Assembly: GCA_009602735.1 (NCBI GenBank)
Contig: WELA01003378.1
Span: 206,578-270,577, forward strand
Direction of reading: 5' to 3'
DNA length: 64,000 nucleotides
Origin: Mesotaenium endlicherianum
Taxonomy: Eukaryota; Streptophyta; Zygnematophyceae; Zygnematales; Mesotaeniaceae
Part shown: positions 45,820-58,500 of the stretch, in pieces
Numbering within the stretch: position 1 is the stretch's first letter
How the letters are laid out: every line of letters begins with the position of its first letter
Made by a program: the position numbers and the translations under genes
The notes under the pieces: generated by a model
What the model saw: only the letters and a program-made list of their open reading frames with translations
Told to the model about the DNA's origin: nothing
Databases searched by the model: none

Positions 45820-46539
45820 TGAAATGAATCGTCTTACCAAATAGGCGATTAATAATTAATAAAGATCTTTATATTAGCAAGTAATCTTTATGGTATTTCC
45901 ATTAACTGGTTTAACGGCAAAGGACAATACACTAGCAGGGAATAATACTCGTAAGTCAAATGCGAGTAAACTAGCATCAATGATGCAAATTAGTAAACTC
46001 ATACATAAGCAAGGTTAGAAGACAGTGCGTATCAATGGCTTCTCGCCTTGGATTCATCTCTCTCTCAGTAAGCTGTACAAGAGAGTTGGCCTCGTTTCCG
46101 AATGCCGAACTCGAGAGCTATGTCTAGCGTATGTACAGGGAATGAGTTTACTGTTCAACGGTCACTGCGATGGCACCGCCTACCCAGGAGTTAACCACGT
46201 TGGTAGGACCTCGGTTAACCAAATCCACCGCCATCTCCCATCATCCCGAATCGCCATCCATCATAGGGATGTCATCTGGCCATTCATCTAGCACACCACA
46301 CTTAGAAGCATATCGAGGCAGTTCGCTGCTACCGAGTACGGAAGTAAGCTGGCTGTTAAAGAATGTGTCAGCAAGCTGACTTAAGGTGACGTCAGCCTGC
46401 TACTTCCAGCCAAGTCATTAAATTGATATTAAGTATAAAGTCCAGCAGACTGATTGTTAACTAGAGTTCAGCAGGCTGAACTTATTTAACTATATTATTT
46501 AAATGAATATTATATTGACTTGTATACTGATTCATTACA
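45820..46539 (-). repeat. 5' LTR of E
   Basis: 720 bp. In element orientation it starts TGTAATGAATCAG and ends GATTCATTTCA. Confidence 0.95.
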
Positions 46540-48874
46540 TGAGATATAAATGAAGAGGAATACGAGAAGTCTGAAGTGGGCACTACTGGGCCCTAATGGG
46601 CATCTAAGCAGCTACTAGGCATTATATAAGGAGCAAAAAATGAGCTATGAACCCCCCCCCCCCCAGCTGGAGGCGAGGGACCGTGAGCGCAGTTGAACGC
46701 GGAGGAGCTAAAATGCAAACATCAGGAACAAGGGAAGTGTGGACGGTCTCTAGTGAGCCAGGGAAGTAGAATCGAGGCGGGAGGTACTCCAGGTGATACT
46801 CGTGGCAAACGGACACTGGATATGAATCCGAAACGGAAAAGAAGTGGGACGACGAGGCCGACTGACGACCACGGGGCCACCGAGATGGCGTACGCGCGCG
46901 CTCCAGGAAACTCCCACGAAGAGCGTCTGCAATAGCAGGTGTTAGCATCTGAGGCGGGAGGCTCCGCAAATTGTGAAGCAGGGACTCCATCCACCATGAA
47001 AGAGGAGGGTGACCTGCAACAACGAATAGACGAAGACAGACCGCATACGGAAAGAAGCAGCGGAAATATAAAAAGGGAAGGAAGTAATGAGAGGGTCCTA
47101 AGCTAGAGGTGGTGGTCTGCCCAATGGGCAAAACCAATCACCTTCAGGGACTTTTAGTAAAGATGGATACAAACAAGTGAAGTGCCAACCAGCATTGCAA
47201 CGATCGCACAAGAGCATAGAAGCAGGGCAACATGTAGAACCACACCCTTGAAAAGGGTGGTTAGCTGGGACGGTGGCACGCAAAAGGTCAACTTCGTGAA
47301 CGATATTAGGCAAATGGCAGGCTGCACAATTCTTCATGTTCTCACGAATGGTGCGACCATCCAAGCCCTCGAGCGTAAGCATCCCGTTAGGACTGATTGT
47401 ACGCACCCGCAAGATCACTGGACCAGCGCAAACGTCGAGAGTATCCCGCATTTCACGATGAAAATAGACATAATCACCAACCTCAAACTTGACCATACGT
47501 GGCTTGTACACCCCGCTATGCAAACAAGCATAACGTAGAGTGTCTCGGTGCTAAGAAGTGAGCAAGTTACGCATGGCAATAGGCATGTGCTGAAGGAACA
47601 AGGTAGCCCTCTCATCAAGGTGAGTCAATAGCATATTATGATCATAAGTGTGGATGGGAACGGTGACACGACAACAAATGGCAGAAGGAAGAAGGGGTTC
47701 TCGACCATAGAGGAGGAAGTAAGGGAAGTACGAATGCAAAGAGGCTTGGTTGCTCAAATTGTAACCCATGGCCAGCCATGGGATGCGCACATCCCATTCA
47801 GACACGTCACACGTGAGAGCATGCTTGCGCAGGCTGCGCTTGACTGTTTGGACTATACGTTCAGCAAGCCCATCAGCCTGAGAATGGTCCCGGGAAGTGA
47901 TACGATGATCAAGAAACGACTTATCAAGCAACTCAGTTAGATCTCCCTAAAACTCTGACCCTTGATCAGTGAGAACCTTAGCACACGCCCCATAGCAACA
48001 TAGAACACGCTCAGTGAATGCTCAAACAATGTACGCACTGGACTTATCGAGAACACTAACCAACTCGATCCACTTGGTGAGGTGTTCAATCATGACAAGG
48101 ACGTACCGCATACCACACTAAGAGAGGGGTAAAGGCCCAGCCAAATCCAATGACCACCGGTAGAAGAGCCCTCGCAAGGGAAGAGGGTTAAGAACGGACG
48201 AAAGTGCATTAAAAGTGTTCTCAACGCGGTCACAAGACATGCAGGAACGAACAAAATTGCTGACTTTAGCGACCAAATCCTCCCGCCAGAACTTGGTTTG
48301 CAAAAGTTAACTTGTGCGTTTAACCCCGAAGTGCCTAGACTCTTCGTGTATCTTGCGAATAAGAGGTATGCGTTTAGAAGGGGGAGGGACGACTCGAGTG
48401 TGATGAGGAAACATACGTAGTAAAGTCCCTTCATGCCAGTGATATCAGACATAACGATGCAAGACCCAATCGCGTTCTCGCGACGAAAGAGGAGAAGACC
48501 AAGTCTGGGTGCTCAAATACTCCATCACAGCAGCATCAGACCACACATCGAGCACCTCACACGGGGAAACAATTGGACTGACAACACACGCACCCACCTG
48601 GGTGGGGAGAAGATTCAGGTAATATGCAGCATGCCAAGCTGGTAGGATATGTTCTTGCTGGCTAGACGCAAAACGAGCCCCGGTGAGATCAATATCCGAG
48701 GGGTCAGGGTTACGACTGAGGCCATCTGCATCCTGGTTACTTAACCCAGCCTTATGTTCAATGGTGAAATCGTACTCCTGAAGTATGAGAGCCCAGCATG
48801 CGTATTTACCCGTGAGTTTCTGGTTGGTCATCAGCCATTTAAGGGGTTGGTGATCGGTGATGAGTGTGAAGTGG
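46540..48874 (-). mobile_element. J: gypsy fossil ending in a PHD finger
   Basis: Minus strand: end of RNase H (48831-48445, DFTIEHKAGLSNQDADGLSR), integrase zinc region (about 48090-48300), integrase core (47931-47551, DHSQADGLAERIVQTVKRSL, LYGREPLLP), integrase C-terminal part and a PHD finger (47523-47098). The 3' part (46540-47097) has a C-run at 46652-46664 and no clear LTR. It is distinct from families 1-4. It lies inside the split extra gene of K. Broken several times. Confidence 0.8.
47098..47523 (-). pseudogene. J integrase C-terminus with PHD finger
   Basis: 141 codons. Residues 1-65 are a small beta-barrel-like integrase tail (KFEVGDYVYFHREMRD, GPVILRVRTISPNGMLTL). Residues about 93-136 form a C4-H-C3 PHD finger: CGSTCC, LLCDRCNAGWHFTC, WFCP. 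PHD fingers read histone H3 tails, often H3K4 methylation. Its place at the pol end is the one taken by chromodomains in families 1-3, so it may guide integration (inference). Confidence 0.78.
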
Positions 48875-49638
48875 TGAAATGAATCGACTTACCAATAGAC
48901 CATTTACAATTTATCAAGATCTTCATATCAGCAAGGAATCTTCATGGTGTTTTTTGTTAACTGATTAATCAGCAAAAGACAAACGTACTAGCGGTGGACA
49001 ATACTCGCAAGTCAAATGCAAGTAAACGAGCAACAATAATGCAATCAATGAACTCATATAAAAGCAAGGCTAGGATACAATGCGTATCAGTGGCTTCTCG
49101 CCTTGGATTCAGATATCTCTCACTAAGCAGTAAAGAGAGTTGGCCTCGTTTCTGAATGCCGAACTCCTGACCAACACCTAGCTGTATAAGAAATGAGTTT
49201 ACTGTTCAACGGCAAGTGCGATGGCACCGCCTACCCGAGAGTTAACCACGTTGGTAGGACCTCGGCTAACCAAATCCACAGCCATCTTCCATTATCCCGA
49301 ATCGCCATCCACCTTAAGGGTGTCATCTGGCCACTCATCTAGCACACCACACTTAGATGCATAGCTAGGCAGTTCGCTGCTGCCGAGTACAGCAGTCAGC
49401 TGACTGTCAAAGAATGTGTCAGCAAGTTGACCCCAGTCAACAAGCTGACCTAATGGACTTCAACCTGCTGTTTTCAGCTGAGTCATTTAACTAAGTATTA
49501 AGTATCCAGCAAGCTTAAATCTAGCAAACTAAATGTTAACTAAATTTCAGCAGGCTAAACATATTTAACTATTATATCTAAATGAATATTATATCCGTCC
49601 AATATATTGATTCATTACAATCCCTCCAACTTAAATTG
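48875..49638 (-). repeat. L: family-1 LTR with polypurine tract
   Basis: LTR 48875-49619 (745 bp), closest to the K type, plus a short stretch of internal sequence (ATCCCTCCAACTTAAATTG on +). Because a polypurine tract remains, it is the 3' end of an element rather than a solo LTR. It lies between J integrase and a gag-like frame. No partner LTR was found. Confidence 0.85.
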
Positions 49639-50552
49639 TTGTCCCCCACCCTCTCCCCCAACCGGTCCCAGCCCGGCAGCTGCGACAAATACTGCCGTTG
49701 CTGCAGCGTCTAGCCCGGCAGCCATAGCGGTTGTAGTAGCAGCTGCTGCAGCGGCCACCCGAGGATGGTCCGTAAGCGGAGCTGGAGGGGCGTCGACTAA
49801 GGGATAGCACCAGGCACCACGTCCGGCACCGTCTGGATGATATCAGCTCTAAACCTCTGGTAGAACAATAGCGCCTCTCCGCCGAGTAGTAAGGGTAGTG
49901 TGTCAAAAAATAAATTAGGTGTGAAGGTTTGACTACGAGCACGCATCAGAGCCATTGAGGCATCAATCTTAGAGTCTACTGCAGCGATAGAAATCCCATC
50001 TAAATGCCCGGTATAGGTCAGAGAAAGAAGCATGGAAGTAGCCATCGTAGAAAACTCCTCAATACCCAACAGAACCCTCTCTCGTGAAGGTTCTAGCTCA
50101 TGTGCAAACACGCAGCCATCAAGTAAGGACACGAGCTCGGAAGAAGATGGTGCAACCAATGTGGGGATGAGAGCTAGGGGCACTCTAGGAAACAATTCAG
50201 GAATTGACAAAGGTGGTGAGTGAGGTGAGGTGAGTAAATCAGAGGGTCCGGCCCCAATCTCAACAGTAGGCAACTCTCCCTCAAACATGGGAATAGGTGA
50301 GTCAGGTAGGAATTTGCTCTAATTGGGTACCCCACTCCGTGTGCGTCCCGGGGTGTGCTGCATGCAATCCTGCGCAAGGACAAATGCCGGGGTTCACTGC
50401 ACCTGAAATTGTCTAGCGGGGAGCAGGACAATTAACAGGTGGTGCCGAAGCTGGAAACGTGAGATAAACTCCTCGTGAGTGTGTGGGGCTGGCAGCAGCC
50501 GCTAGTAGTGGCCTGCAGTCCGGCGCAAAAGATACCACTCTATCCCCACAAC

Positions 50553-50554
<2 letters not shown>
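49639..50554 (-). other. Gag-like frame, possibly the 5' part of J
   Basis: The best frame (50288-49797) has a P/S/L-rich start (PSDLLTSPHSPPLSIPELF), then FFDTLPLLLGGEALLFYQRFRADI, which resembles the gag pattern of a hydrophobic helix followed by 'ALxxYxxF'. It carries on into an A/S/G/T-rich low-complexity part. Assignment to J rests on position and orientation only. Confidence 0.35.
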
Positions 50555-50626
<72 letters not shown>

Positions 50627-50640
50627 CAGCACACACACAC
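50555..50640. repeat. (CA)n microsatellite
   Basis: About 35 CA units (50555-50624), a TGCAG interruption, then five more units. Cys/Val-rich open frames across it are artefacts of the repeat. Confidence 0.97.
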
Positions 50641-51998
50641 CTACCACGCCTTATTCTAGCGCTAGGCTCACAACCGGCCCAAAAGAGGAGCCGGATGCGA
50701 GCAAATGCTAACACAGGAGCACTCCCACCAAACGAGCAAGAGCAACGAGCAAGCTAGCGGGCAAGTGTGCGACTGGCCCACACAAGAGGGAACCGGCTCC
50801 TAACGTGGGTGCACAGGTATTAAACACAACTAACAAACAAACAAAACGCAAGAAACTAACACAACACCGCTATCCCTGCAAGCGACGCAAGCAAGCTATA
50901 GCAAGCATGCGTGTAACCGGCCCAAGTAAGGGGCCGGTCCTACCCCAACCACGCAACACATAGTGTACGAGGTGTGGCCTTGAGATAATAGGCGCTCACC
51001 ACTAGCGCGAGTAAGCTCTCACAAAGAGGGAGCTCACCTCGCGTAGTATCCTAGCGGATTCCGCCCCACGGGTGGTTCCACCCGCCCCTAGCTACTAACC
51101 TGTAGAAGAAGGATTAGCTTTGTATGTGATAGGCTAGGGCAAGGTGGTGAGCAACTAAATGGTAATCGAAGTCCAGCAACACAAACGAAAGCAATAGAGC
51201 GTGATTAGCTATGTTATGGCCAAGAGGGATAGTGGCGGATTCGCGATATTAGTGTGTTTGTGAGGGACGCTACAAGCCTCCTACGCTAAAAGCGAGGTGA
51301 ACAAGAACGCACAATCACACCAACATAAACATTAAGTCACAAGAAAGCACAATAGCACATCTCTCATAAGAACAAACATACAAAGCAGACACCAAAATGG
51401 TGTTAGCTCGCGGCCTAAGTAGCGTGCTCTCAAATAATATGCCCAGTGCCTATGAAACACAATCGAACTCTTACAACTACAATGAACGCGTCATCGCGTC
51501 ACCTCACACAAATCCAAAATGCACTAAATATGAAAAAGGGTCAAACCTAGAGGTCAACACACACACGTACAACTAATGACAGAACCAAAAGAACCCGACA
51601 TCCCAATGTCCCTTACTCTCCCTAACCCCTAGCAATCCGTGGGCATACCCATGGGGATTGCGTATGGTACGGTGACGATCTAGCCATGGACAATGGGATA
51701 TCCCACTGGGTACCCGCGCCGACCGTTCAGGCGAGCGAACCCGAGGGTCGGCCTCCACACATGTGGGCGGCAACACCACGTGTGAAGGTAGAAAAGAGCG
51801 CGTGATTTGGGAGGATGCCTCACAGCTGCTCAACAGCAGAACCTCGTGAGCAGATCATGGGTCCCAGTGTTCACCACCACTGCACATACACTAGACCATC
51901 CTCACCTACCACCCAAACCCGACTATCCACTACAACGTGTTATTGACCCTCCACCCTCTGGGAACACCACCAAACACCAAAGAGGACTCAACAAGGAC
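50641..51998. other. Unassigned stretch with repeated small hairpins
   Basis: Three related inverted repeats: 50674-50694 (CCGGC/GCCGG), about 50773-50796 (imperfect) and 50916-50938 (ACCGGCCC/GGGCCGGT, 8-bp arms). Many GCAAGC repeats. It may be the leader or LTR of J, since the extra gene of K resumes at 51999. No gene is seen. Confidence 0.4.
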
Positions 51999-53172
51999 GG
52001 GCATGACACGGCGCCTTCCTCCTCTTTGTCCTCCTGTTCTTCTCACGCTTCTGGAGTCTCTCCGGTCATCTCTTCCAACCGTTCCCGACAAAAAGAGTAT
52101 CCCACTGACCTCCCCCTTTGGGTTGCAGGTGAGGGTTGTAGGGTCCTGACCGCATACAGGTCTTTCTCCCCTTGCTTACTTGCCCATTTGGCATAAGCAT
52201 GCATCCCCTTAGGAAAAGAATCTGTAGCCCTGGTCCTATCCTCCCGTGTCTCCTGTCTCATGCAGTCCCTGACTCCATCCAGCCTTGGGCCCCATGCTGC
52301 ACTGTGAGGTGGCAGCACTATCTTCTTCTGCAAATCTGCCACGAAATCGTCTTCCTCAGCTCTGTCATTTTGCTGGTCTTTCATAGTGATGGTCATCCAG
52401 CGCCAATCAGTGGGCTGCAGAAAACAAGCAGTATCTGTTCTCTTCAAAGTACAGGGGTACCAGTGACCTAAGAAATCCAGTTGGTTGGTCTCCCTTGCCA
52501 AGAACTCCCAGCTTCTTCTCTCCACCTTGTTATACATGGCCTTGAATCGGTTGTGGGAAGTGGTATCCTTGAAGCTGTCTGTATGCATAGGGATCAACCT
52601 AATGACCCTGTCTGTGCCCCAAATCCCATGTATTGGCACCGTTTCAGATTCACCTATCTGGGCCACTGCTTTGGCCTCCCGGATGGTGTATCCCACCATC
52701 CAGGCATAGTCATGGTACAGTAGAAACCCTGTGCTAATCTCTATGTAATTGTCAAAAGTTTAGGACGTCTCCCCCTCCCGCTGCAGTATGTCCTTCTGCG
52801 ACTCACTTTGACTTCTCTGGGCGTACTTGAAGGCTTCCTCCAAAAGGTCAAAGCCCTTGCCCATCACCGTGTAGCTTTTGATTCTCCTCTGTTCCTCCTC
52901 AGCTTGCTGCTTCCGCCTCTCCTCAACCAACCTTTGTTCCTCCGACTTCTTGGCTTCCTCTGCAGCTTTTTTGTCCTGCTCCTCCTGTCTCAGCCTGGCC
53001 TATTCTTCCTTCTTCTTTCTCTTCTGAGCCTCTCGCTACAGTCGGAGTCGCTCTGATTCTCAGGAAGAGATAGAGAATGATTCGATGTCGCCATGGAATT
53101 CCTTGTACTCCGCCTGCGCCTCGTCCGCCCTTCTTCTCCTCTTGAGTTCAGACTTTTGAGTCATCCTGCTCA
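51999..53172 (-). pseudogene. Extra gene of family 1 (copy K), N-terminal part
   Basis: Coiled-coil start (MTQKSELKRRRRADEAQAEY-like), MVGYTIREAKAVAQIGESE, NRFKAMYNKVERRSWEFL, DWRWMTITMKDQQND, GRSVGYSF. It breaks off at 51999 where J sequence begins. The remaining C-terminal part is at 37975-38390. Closest to copy A. Broken. Confidence 0.78.
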
Positions 53173-54812
53173 TTCATACCACCATGGAGTTAGTGTAGTC
53201 ATAATATCATGCACAGGATTGAGTACCTTGACTGCTAAGAACGTAGTAGTGGGAGTTGTAGCATGCAATACCTGGTGTAAGTAAATTTAAAGTGTGAGTG
53301 TGCTTGAGAGAGAAGTGAGTGTGCGCGCAGTTGAGAGTGGAGGATGGCTACGTAACGAGAATCGGCTAGTTCTCGAGATGTTTATCCCACTCTCTTCAAC
53401 TTAATGTGTTAGGTGGGTTGCCTATCACAACTATCGCGTACTGTCAACTACTGTCACTTTCTGTCACTAATTGTTACTTTCGGCCACGTTTGGTTGCATT
53501 TCCCCTCCAAGTTAATTGGAGACAGGATCTCCTAGCACCTTCTCATGTCAAATTGCAACGACAGTTAGGGGAGTGTCCCAGCCTCTCGAAGATAAAACCG
53601 TTTCAACGCCCCTTTGGCATCGGTCAAATGGTCCTCAAATTTCCAGGTGTTCCCAGAGGCATCGTAGCCCTCCGATAAGACCAGATATTTCATGACATAT
53701 TGAGATGATCGACGGACAGAGCAAGCGTCTAAAACCTCATCAACCTCATATTCCTCAGGTTAACTTTCTCGGGCAGCGAGGACCGGTCCCAATTGGACTA
53801 GTAGCCGACCTGAGAACAGTGTGTCACTTTTGATGTATGGTTCCAGGAAAGAGACATTAAAGACTGGGTGACCCTTGTATTTCGCTGACATGTTCAATTT
53901 GTAAGCATTTTGACCAACACGGCGCACCACCAAATATGGACCAACCCAGACCGGACCAAGCTTTTCCTTGACCACACCAGGCAGGTACAGGTATTGAGAA
54001 TGCAGTTTGACCAAATCCCCCCCTAAAAATGTCAGCTCCCGACGGTGTTGATTAGCGTATTTTTGTTGATTTTCCTGGGCTTTGTGCAAATTGTGTTGGA
54101 CTTTTGACGAGGTGTCAGCAATCTCCTGAGTTAGCTGGAGACACATCGGATTTTCAATCTCCTCAGGGTGAGGTAAAGACTCCCCTAGCAAATCTAAAGG
54201 AGACTTAGGGACTCTACCAAGACTGAGTTTAGAAGGAGTCTTTCCCGTTGACGCATGCACCGCACTGTTAATCGCAAATTGAATTTGAGGGCGGTCTGAT
54301 GTGCTGAGCAACTGTTTGACTCCCATTAACTCCATTAAGCTCTCCGGAACATAGAGGTAAATTTTGAGTCCCTGTCTAAGATAATAGTAGAGAGTAGCCC
54401 ATGTTGGCTTACGACATACTTGTAGAACTGTCTTGCAGTTTCGAGAACAGTCACTTTGACAGTGGTGGGGATGAAAATGACCATTTTTGTCAGTTTAACC
54501 ACTGTTACCAGTATCGAATCATGCCCATTGGCAATTCTTGGTAGTGTTACCACCGAGTCCAAGAATATTGTTTTCTAGCGTCCAGCTGAAATGGGTAGTG
54601 GTTGTAATTGCCCCCCGGGTGGTGTGTGCCTAGACTTATTCTCTGACACTGATCACAGGACTGGACATACTTTAAGATCTCCCGAGGCAAGCCATCCTAA
54701 TGATAATGTTTTGCCAGTTTGCCAACAGTTTTTCCCTGCCCCAAATGCCCGCCCAGTAAACTGTCATGTGCTTGACTCAATAAGAGTAACTTCATTTCCA
54801 AGTTATTCGGAA
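51999..54812 (-). mobile_element. K, middle part: extra gene start, chromodomain, integrase
   Basis: Minus strand: integrase core (54335-54812), integrase tail (FNVSFLEPYIKSDTLF), a chromodomain remnant (about 53640-53760), TGACA array with 10-bp phasing (53442, 53452, 53462), likely intron (about 53174-53280) and the N-terminal part of the extra gene (51999-53172). The solo family-2 LTR interrupts the integrase at 54813. Old and broken. Confidence 0.87.
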
Positions 54813-55556
54813 TGAAAGGGGCAAAGTGCCATAGTGGAAGCGTAGTAATTCACGAGGAAAGGAACTAGTTGCAATCATCTCAAAGAGTGCATCGGCATAT
54901 CACTAACAAAGCTTAGGAAAAATACTCAATATTTTGAGTAGCAAGAAACTGCTCACAAATGATGTAGGATGAAAGGTCTTGTCATCACAAACCCGTAGCA
55001 ATTTACAGAAGTGAAAATTGATGAGAAACAAAGAAGTTATGCCTATTTATAACTTTCTGCCTAAGTGCTCCCCTCTAGGAGGAAGCTACGGATTTTCCTA
55101 AGTGTTCGTCAAATTGTCACTTCCAGAATATTCGTGAGTAAGCCACATCAGTCTAATCTGACGTGTCGGGCCAAATTGACGTCCACATACATGTATCGAC
55201 ATTACTATAATATTTTATCTTAGACGCGCTAGGCTAAACCGAAACTTCTAGGTAAATCGACCTAGTCGGCACTCCGCGTCAGCCGAACTTACGTGAAGGT
55301 TCGATTTCATTCTAACGGGCCAGATCGCTCGACGCTGTCGGTCAATCCGATGGTCGCGCTCACCGCAAATTAAGGACAGTCGTCCACCGACCTCAAAACT
55401 AATTAAACTTCATAAATCCGTAACTCTCTCAATACTTGACCAAATTAGATGAACTTTATATCAAAATGACCACAAAAATGCACTCTATACTACTATACAA
55501 ACAAAACATACTTTCATGAAACTCAAAAATACACTTTATAAATATATGACCTTACA
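54813..55556 (-). repeat. Solo LTR of family 2 inside K
   Basis: 744 bp, homologous end to end to the LTRs of B (starts TGAAAGGGGCAAAG on +, ends GACCTTACA). K integrase reads on at both sides. The flanks CGGAA and ACGAA are a decayed 5-bp duplication. A solo LTR arises by LTR-LTR recombination of a full element. Confidence 0.92.
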
Positions 55557-58500
55557 ACGAATGACCAGCTTCAGTCTGCCTGAAGTGGTTTCAGTTACCC
55601 AAACCCCTCTCTTTAGCCTATACCCGAGTGCAGTGGCAGGACACACACCATCAGTGGGGCTGGACTCAAATGTTGCGTCAGAAAGGTAGGCTTTCCTAAG
55701 TTATTCAAGGAAGGATTATTTTACCTTTAGTGAAGTGAGTGCACAAAGGACTTTATCTACAGCATGCTGACTAAAGTTCCTTTCTTGCAAGTCAGGTCGT
55801 CTAGAGAGTGCATCAGCAAGATTCAATTTTCCTGGTTTGTAGTCAATCTGGACTTTGAACTGCTCCAGCATCTGCCTCCAGCGGTTCTCCCTCCTCGACA
55901 GCTTGGACTTCTTATGAAAGGGAGTCAAAGCTAAATGATCAGTAATCACCTTAAAAGCTTTACCATGTAAGTATGCTCTCCATTGTTTGAGCACATGAAT
56001 GATAGCTAGGAGCTCGTTATCATGCACAAAATGGTTGACTACAGCTGCGTTGAATTTCATAGACTCATACAGCACAGGGTCCCACTCCTGCCTTACCTTA
56101 CCATCCTTCGTGGTTTTGTCTGCAGGCTACAACAAAATAGCACCCATGGCAAAGTCAGAAGCATCAGTGACTACCTGCACAGGTTTGCTGGGGTCATACA
56201 CACATAAGACTGGGGCAGAACAGAGAGCACCTTTAAGGGTCTGGAAGGCAGCTTGCTGCTCTTCCCCCCACACATACTCTATGTTGTTCTTAGTAAAGTC
56301 AGCCAATTTAATAGCCTTTGTATAATAATTCTCAACGAATCTCCTATAGTAGTTAGCCAACCCAACGTAGGATCTAACTTCCGAGACAAACTGTGGTACT
56401 GGCCAGTCCCTTATGGTCTGGACTTTCTTAAGATCCACACTGATGCCTTCTTTACAGACAACATGGCCCAAGAATTCAATGGTTTCCATAAAGAAATCAC
56501 ACTTGCTCATTGTAGCACATAACTGATTCCTTCTCAGAATGTCCATGACTGTCTTTAAGTGCTCAGCATGCTCAGCTTCATTTTGAGATAAAATTAAAAT
56601 ATCATCCCAGAAGACTTGCACAAACTTATCCAAGTAAGGCCTGAATATGTCATTCATAGCACCCATGAAGGTTGCAGGAGCATTAGTCAGTCCAAATGGC
56701 ATCACATTCAACTCATAGTGTCCATAACGTGTGCGGAAGGCAGTCTTGTGTTGATCTTCTTCAGCAATTCTGATTTGATGATAACCACTCTTCAGATTTA
56801 TCTTACTCAACACTTTAGCACCAAACAGGGTATCAAGCAAGACCTTAATTCGAGATAAAGCATACTTGTTCTCTACCGCAATTTTGTTAAGAACTCCGTA
56901 ATCCACACACTTTTGCATACTAACATTTTTCTTCTTAACGAATAGGATGGGTGCACCATAAGGTGATTTCCTGGGGAAAAATAGCCATTTCCTTCCAGTT
57001 TTGCAATCTGTGTTTTTAACTCTTCGCTCTCCACATAAGTCAAGGCATAAGTGCATTGCCACGATGGCTGACTCCCAGGTAATAGATCAATCTTATGATC
57101 TACTTCTCTCTTAGGCGGCAGTCCTGGAGGCATATTAAAAACTATACAGCAGTATACTCAGCAACAATTTTTGCAGCAGTAGGGTGCTCCGGAGTGATCA
57201 CCTTTTTCTCAACCACTTCTTCCTGTTGAGGAGATACCTCTTTTAGCAACAGACAGAACATTCTGTCTTTCTTCCGGTTCTCGCTTTCAATGAACTCCAT
57301 TGCATTCAGCAATTTGCATCCTCCTGGAAGCCTCTTCTTTTCCTTCATTTGCCATCCATACAGGTGAAGAGGAAGAACACTGGTGGGTGCCAAGTTCGTC
57401 TGCCCATCACTGGCTCCTCTTACTGTAACTGTACCTCTGCTCCAACACACTTCAGCTTGATGTCTGTTAAGCCAGGACCTGCCTAGCACGAGATCATAAA
57501 AGCCAGTGTTGAGTACCTCAAATGTAAGCGTTTCAGTTAGAATTCCATTGCCAGAACCTAACTGGACCTCAATAGGCTTGGTTATAACTCCTCCCGAGAT
57601 ACTTGAGGCATCTCCAAGGAATACTTCTCTATTCCCTTGGATGACAGTAGGCAGCCTCAGCCGCTTGACTAAGTCCTTATGGATAAAAGTATGGGACGTC
57701 CCTTCGTCAACAAATGCCCTCACCTTTGCTACCTGCAATCATACAATGTAGTAGAATAGGGGGAACTCACTTTTCCTGACTTTCGCATTGTTCTCCTGAC
57801 TTGGCAAAGAAATGTTGGACATCAGGTGGACCAAGACCATTCAGAGTGTGCACTCTCCGAAGATCCAGTTTTGTTGATGGTCTCTTTCATTCGTTTGTAA
57901 GGCATGCATATTGAATCCAGTGCAGCACGACTCATAATACCTGGTACGAGGGCAGCTAGTGAAGACTCACTATCTCGAGCATCCTCACAGTCAGTAGACT
58001 AGATTACTGACTGTTGTTGTCTGTTAAAGGTTGGTTCTTTCTCTTGCCCTTTGACAAGTGCTTGACTGGACACTGCTCTCTGTAGTGACCCAGTTGCTGG
58101 CAATGGTAGCGAATAGATTTTGCTGAGGCTGGTCTCGGGTTAGTCCTATTACCACCTCTTCCATAGCCATCTCTATAGTAACCACCTCTCCCTCTAGACT
58201 ATATAGCGTTATTCTCATACTCATACTCATCACCCAGATTGGCCTCAGCCTGGTCTCCTTTAATTGCATTGTAGAAATTATGTGGGTTTTTGACAATCTT
58301 AGACACCAAAGCATTACTTTGGCGCTTGTGATTGACTTGCTGCTGATCCCAGGCATCAGCGTCTTGGATCAAGTCAGCCAATTTTTCATACTTCTTTTCA
58401 GCAAAATGACTTGAGACTTCAAATTTCAAGCTATACTTGAAGTATACTATCCTACACCGTTCTGGCACGTGTGGCTGCTCATCATGTTCTCCTGGGACGT

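Larger units (their letters stand above)
38555..46539 (-). mobile_element. Element E: full-span family-1 gypsy fossil
   Basis: Minus strand: 5' LTR 45820-46539, primer site 45807-45818, gag (about 44300-45785), protease (about 43790-44165), RT (42587-43816), RNase H and integrase zinc region (about 41550-42553), chromodomain remnant (about 41330-41450), extra gene (39270-40969), polypurine tract and 3' LTR 38555-39274. LTRs differ by about 4% by eye. Flanks TGAAC/TGAGA match only in part. Broken, roughly half a dozen times or more, and not whole in integrase. Confidence 0.94.

Noticed and set aside
48875-49619. L as a solo LTR
   Set aside because: A polypurine tract and some internal sequence remain at its right side, so it is the 3' end of a longer element.
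37088-49619. The LTRs at 37088 and 48875 as a pair of one element
   Set aside because: Both have the tract on the same (right) side and differ strongly. The left one pairs with 59476-60209 by target duplication.
50413-50711. Cysteine/valine-rich and threonine/histidine-rich small proteins
   Set aside because: They are translations of the (CA)n repeat on both strands.
50674-50938. A CRISPR-like array
   Set aside because: The three hairpins are unevenly spaced and variable in sequence, and the genome is eukaryotic.
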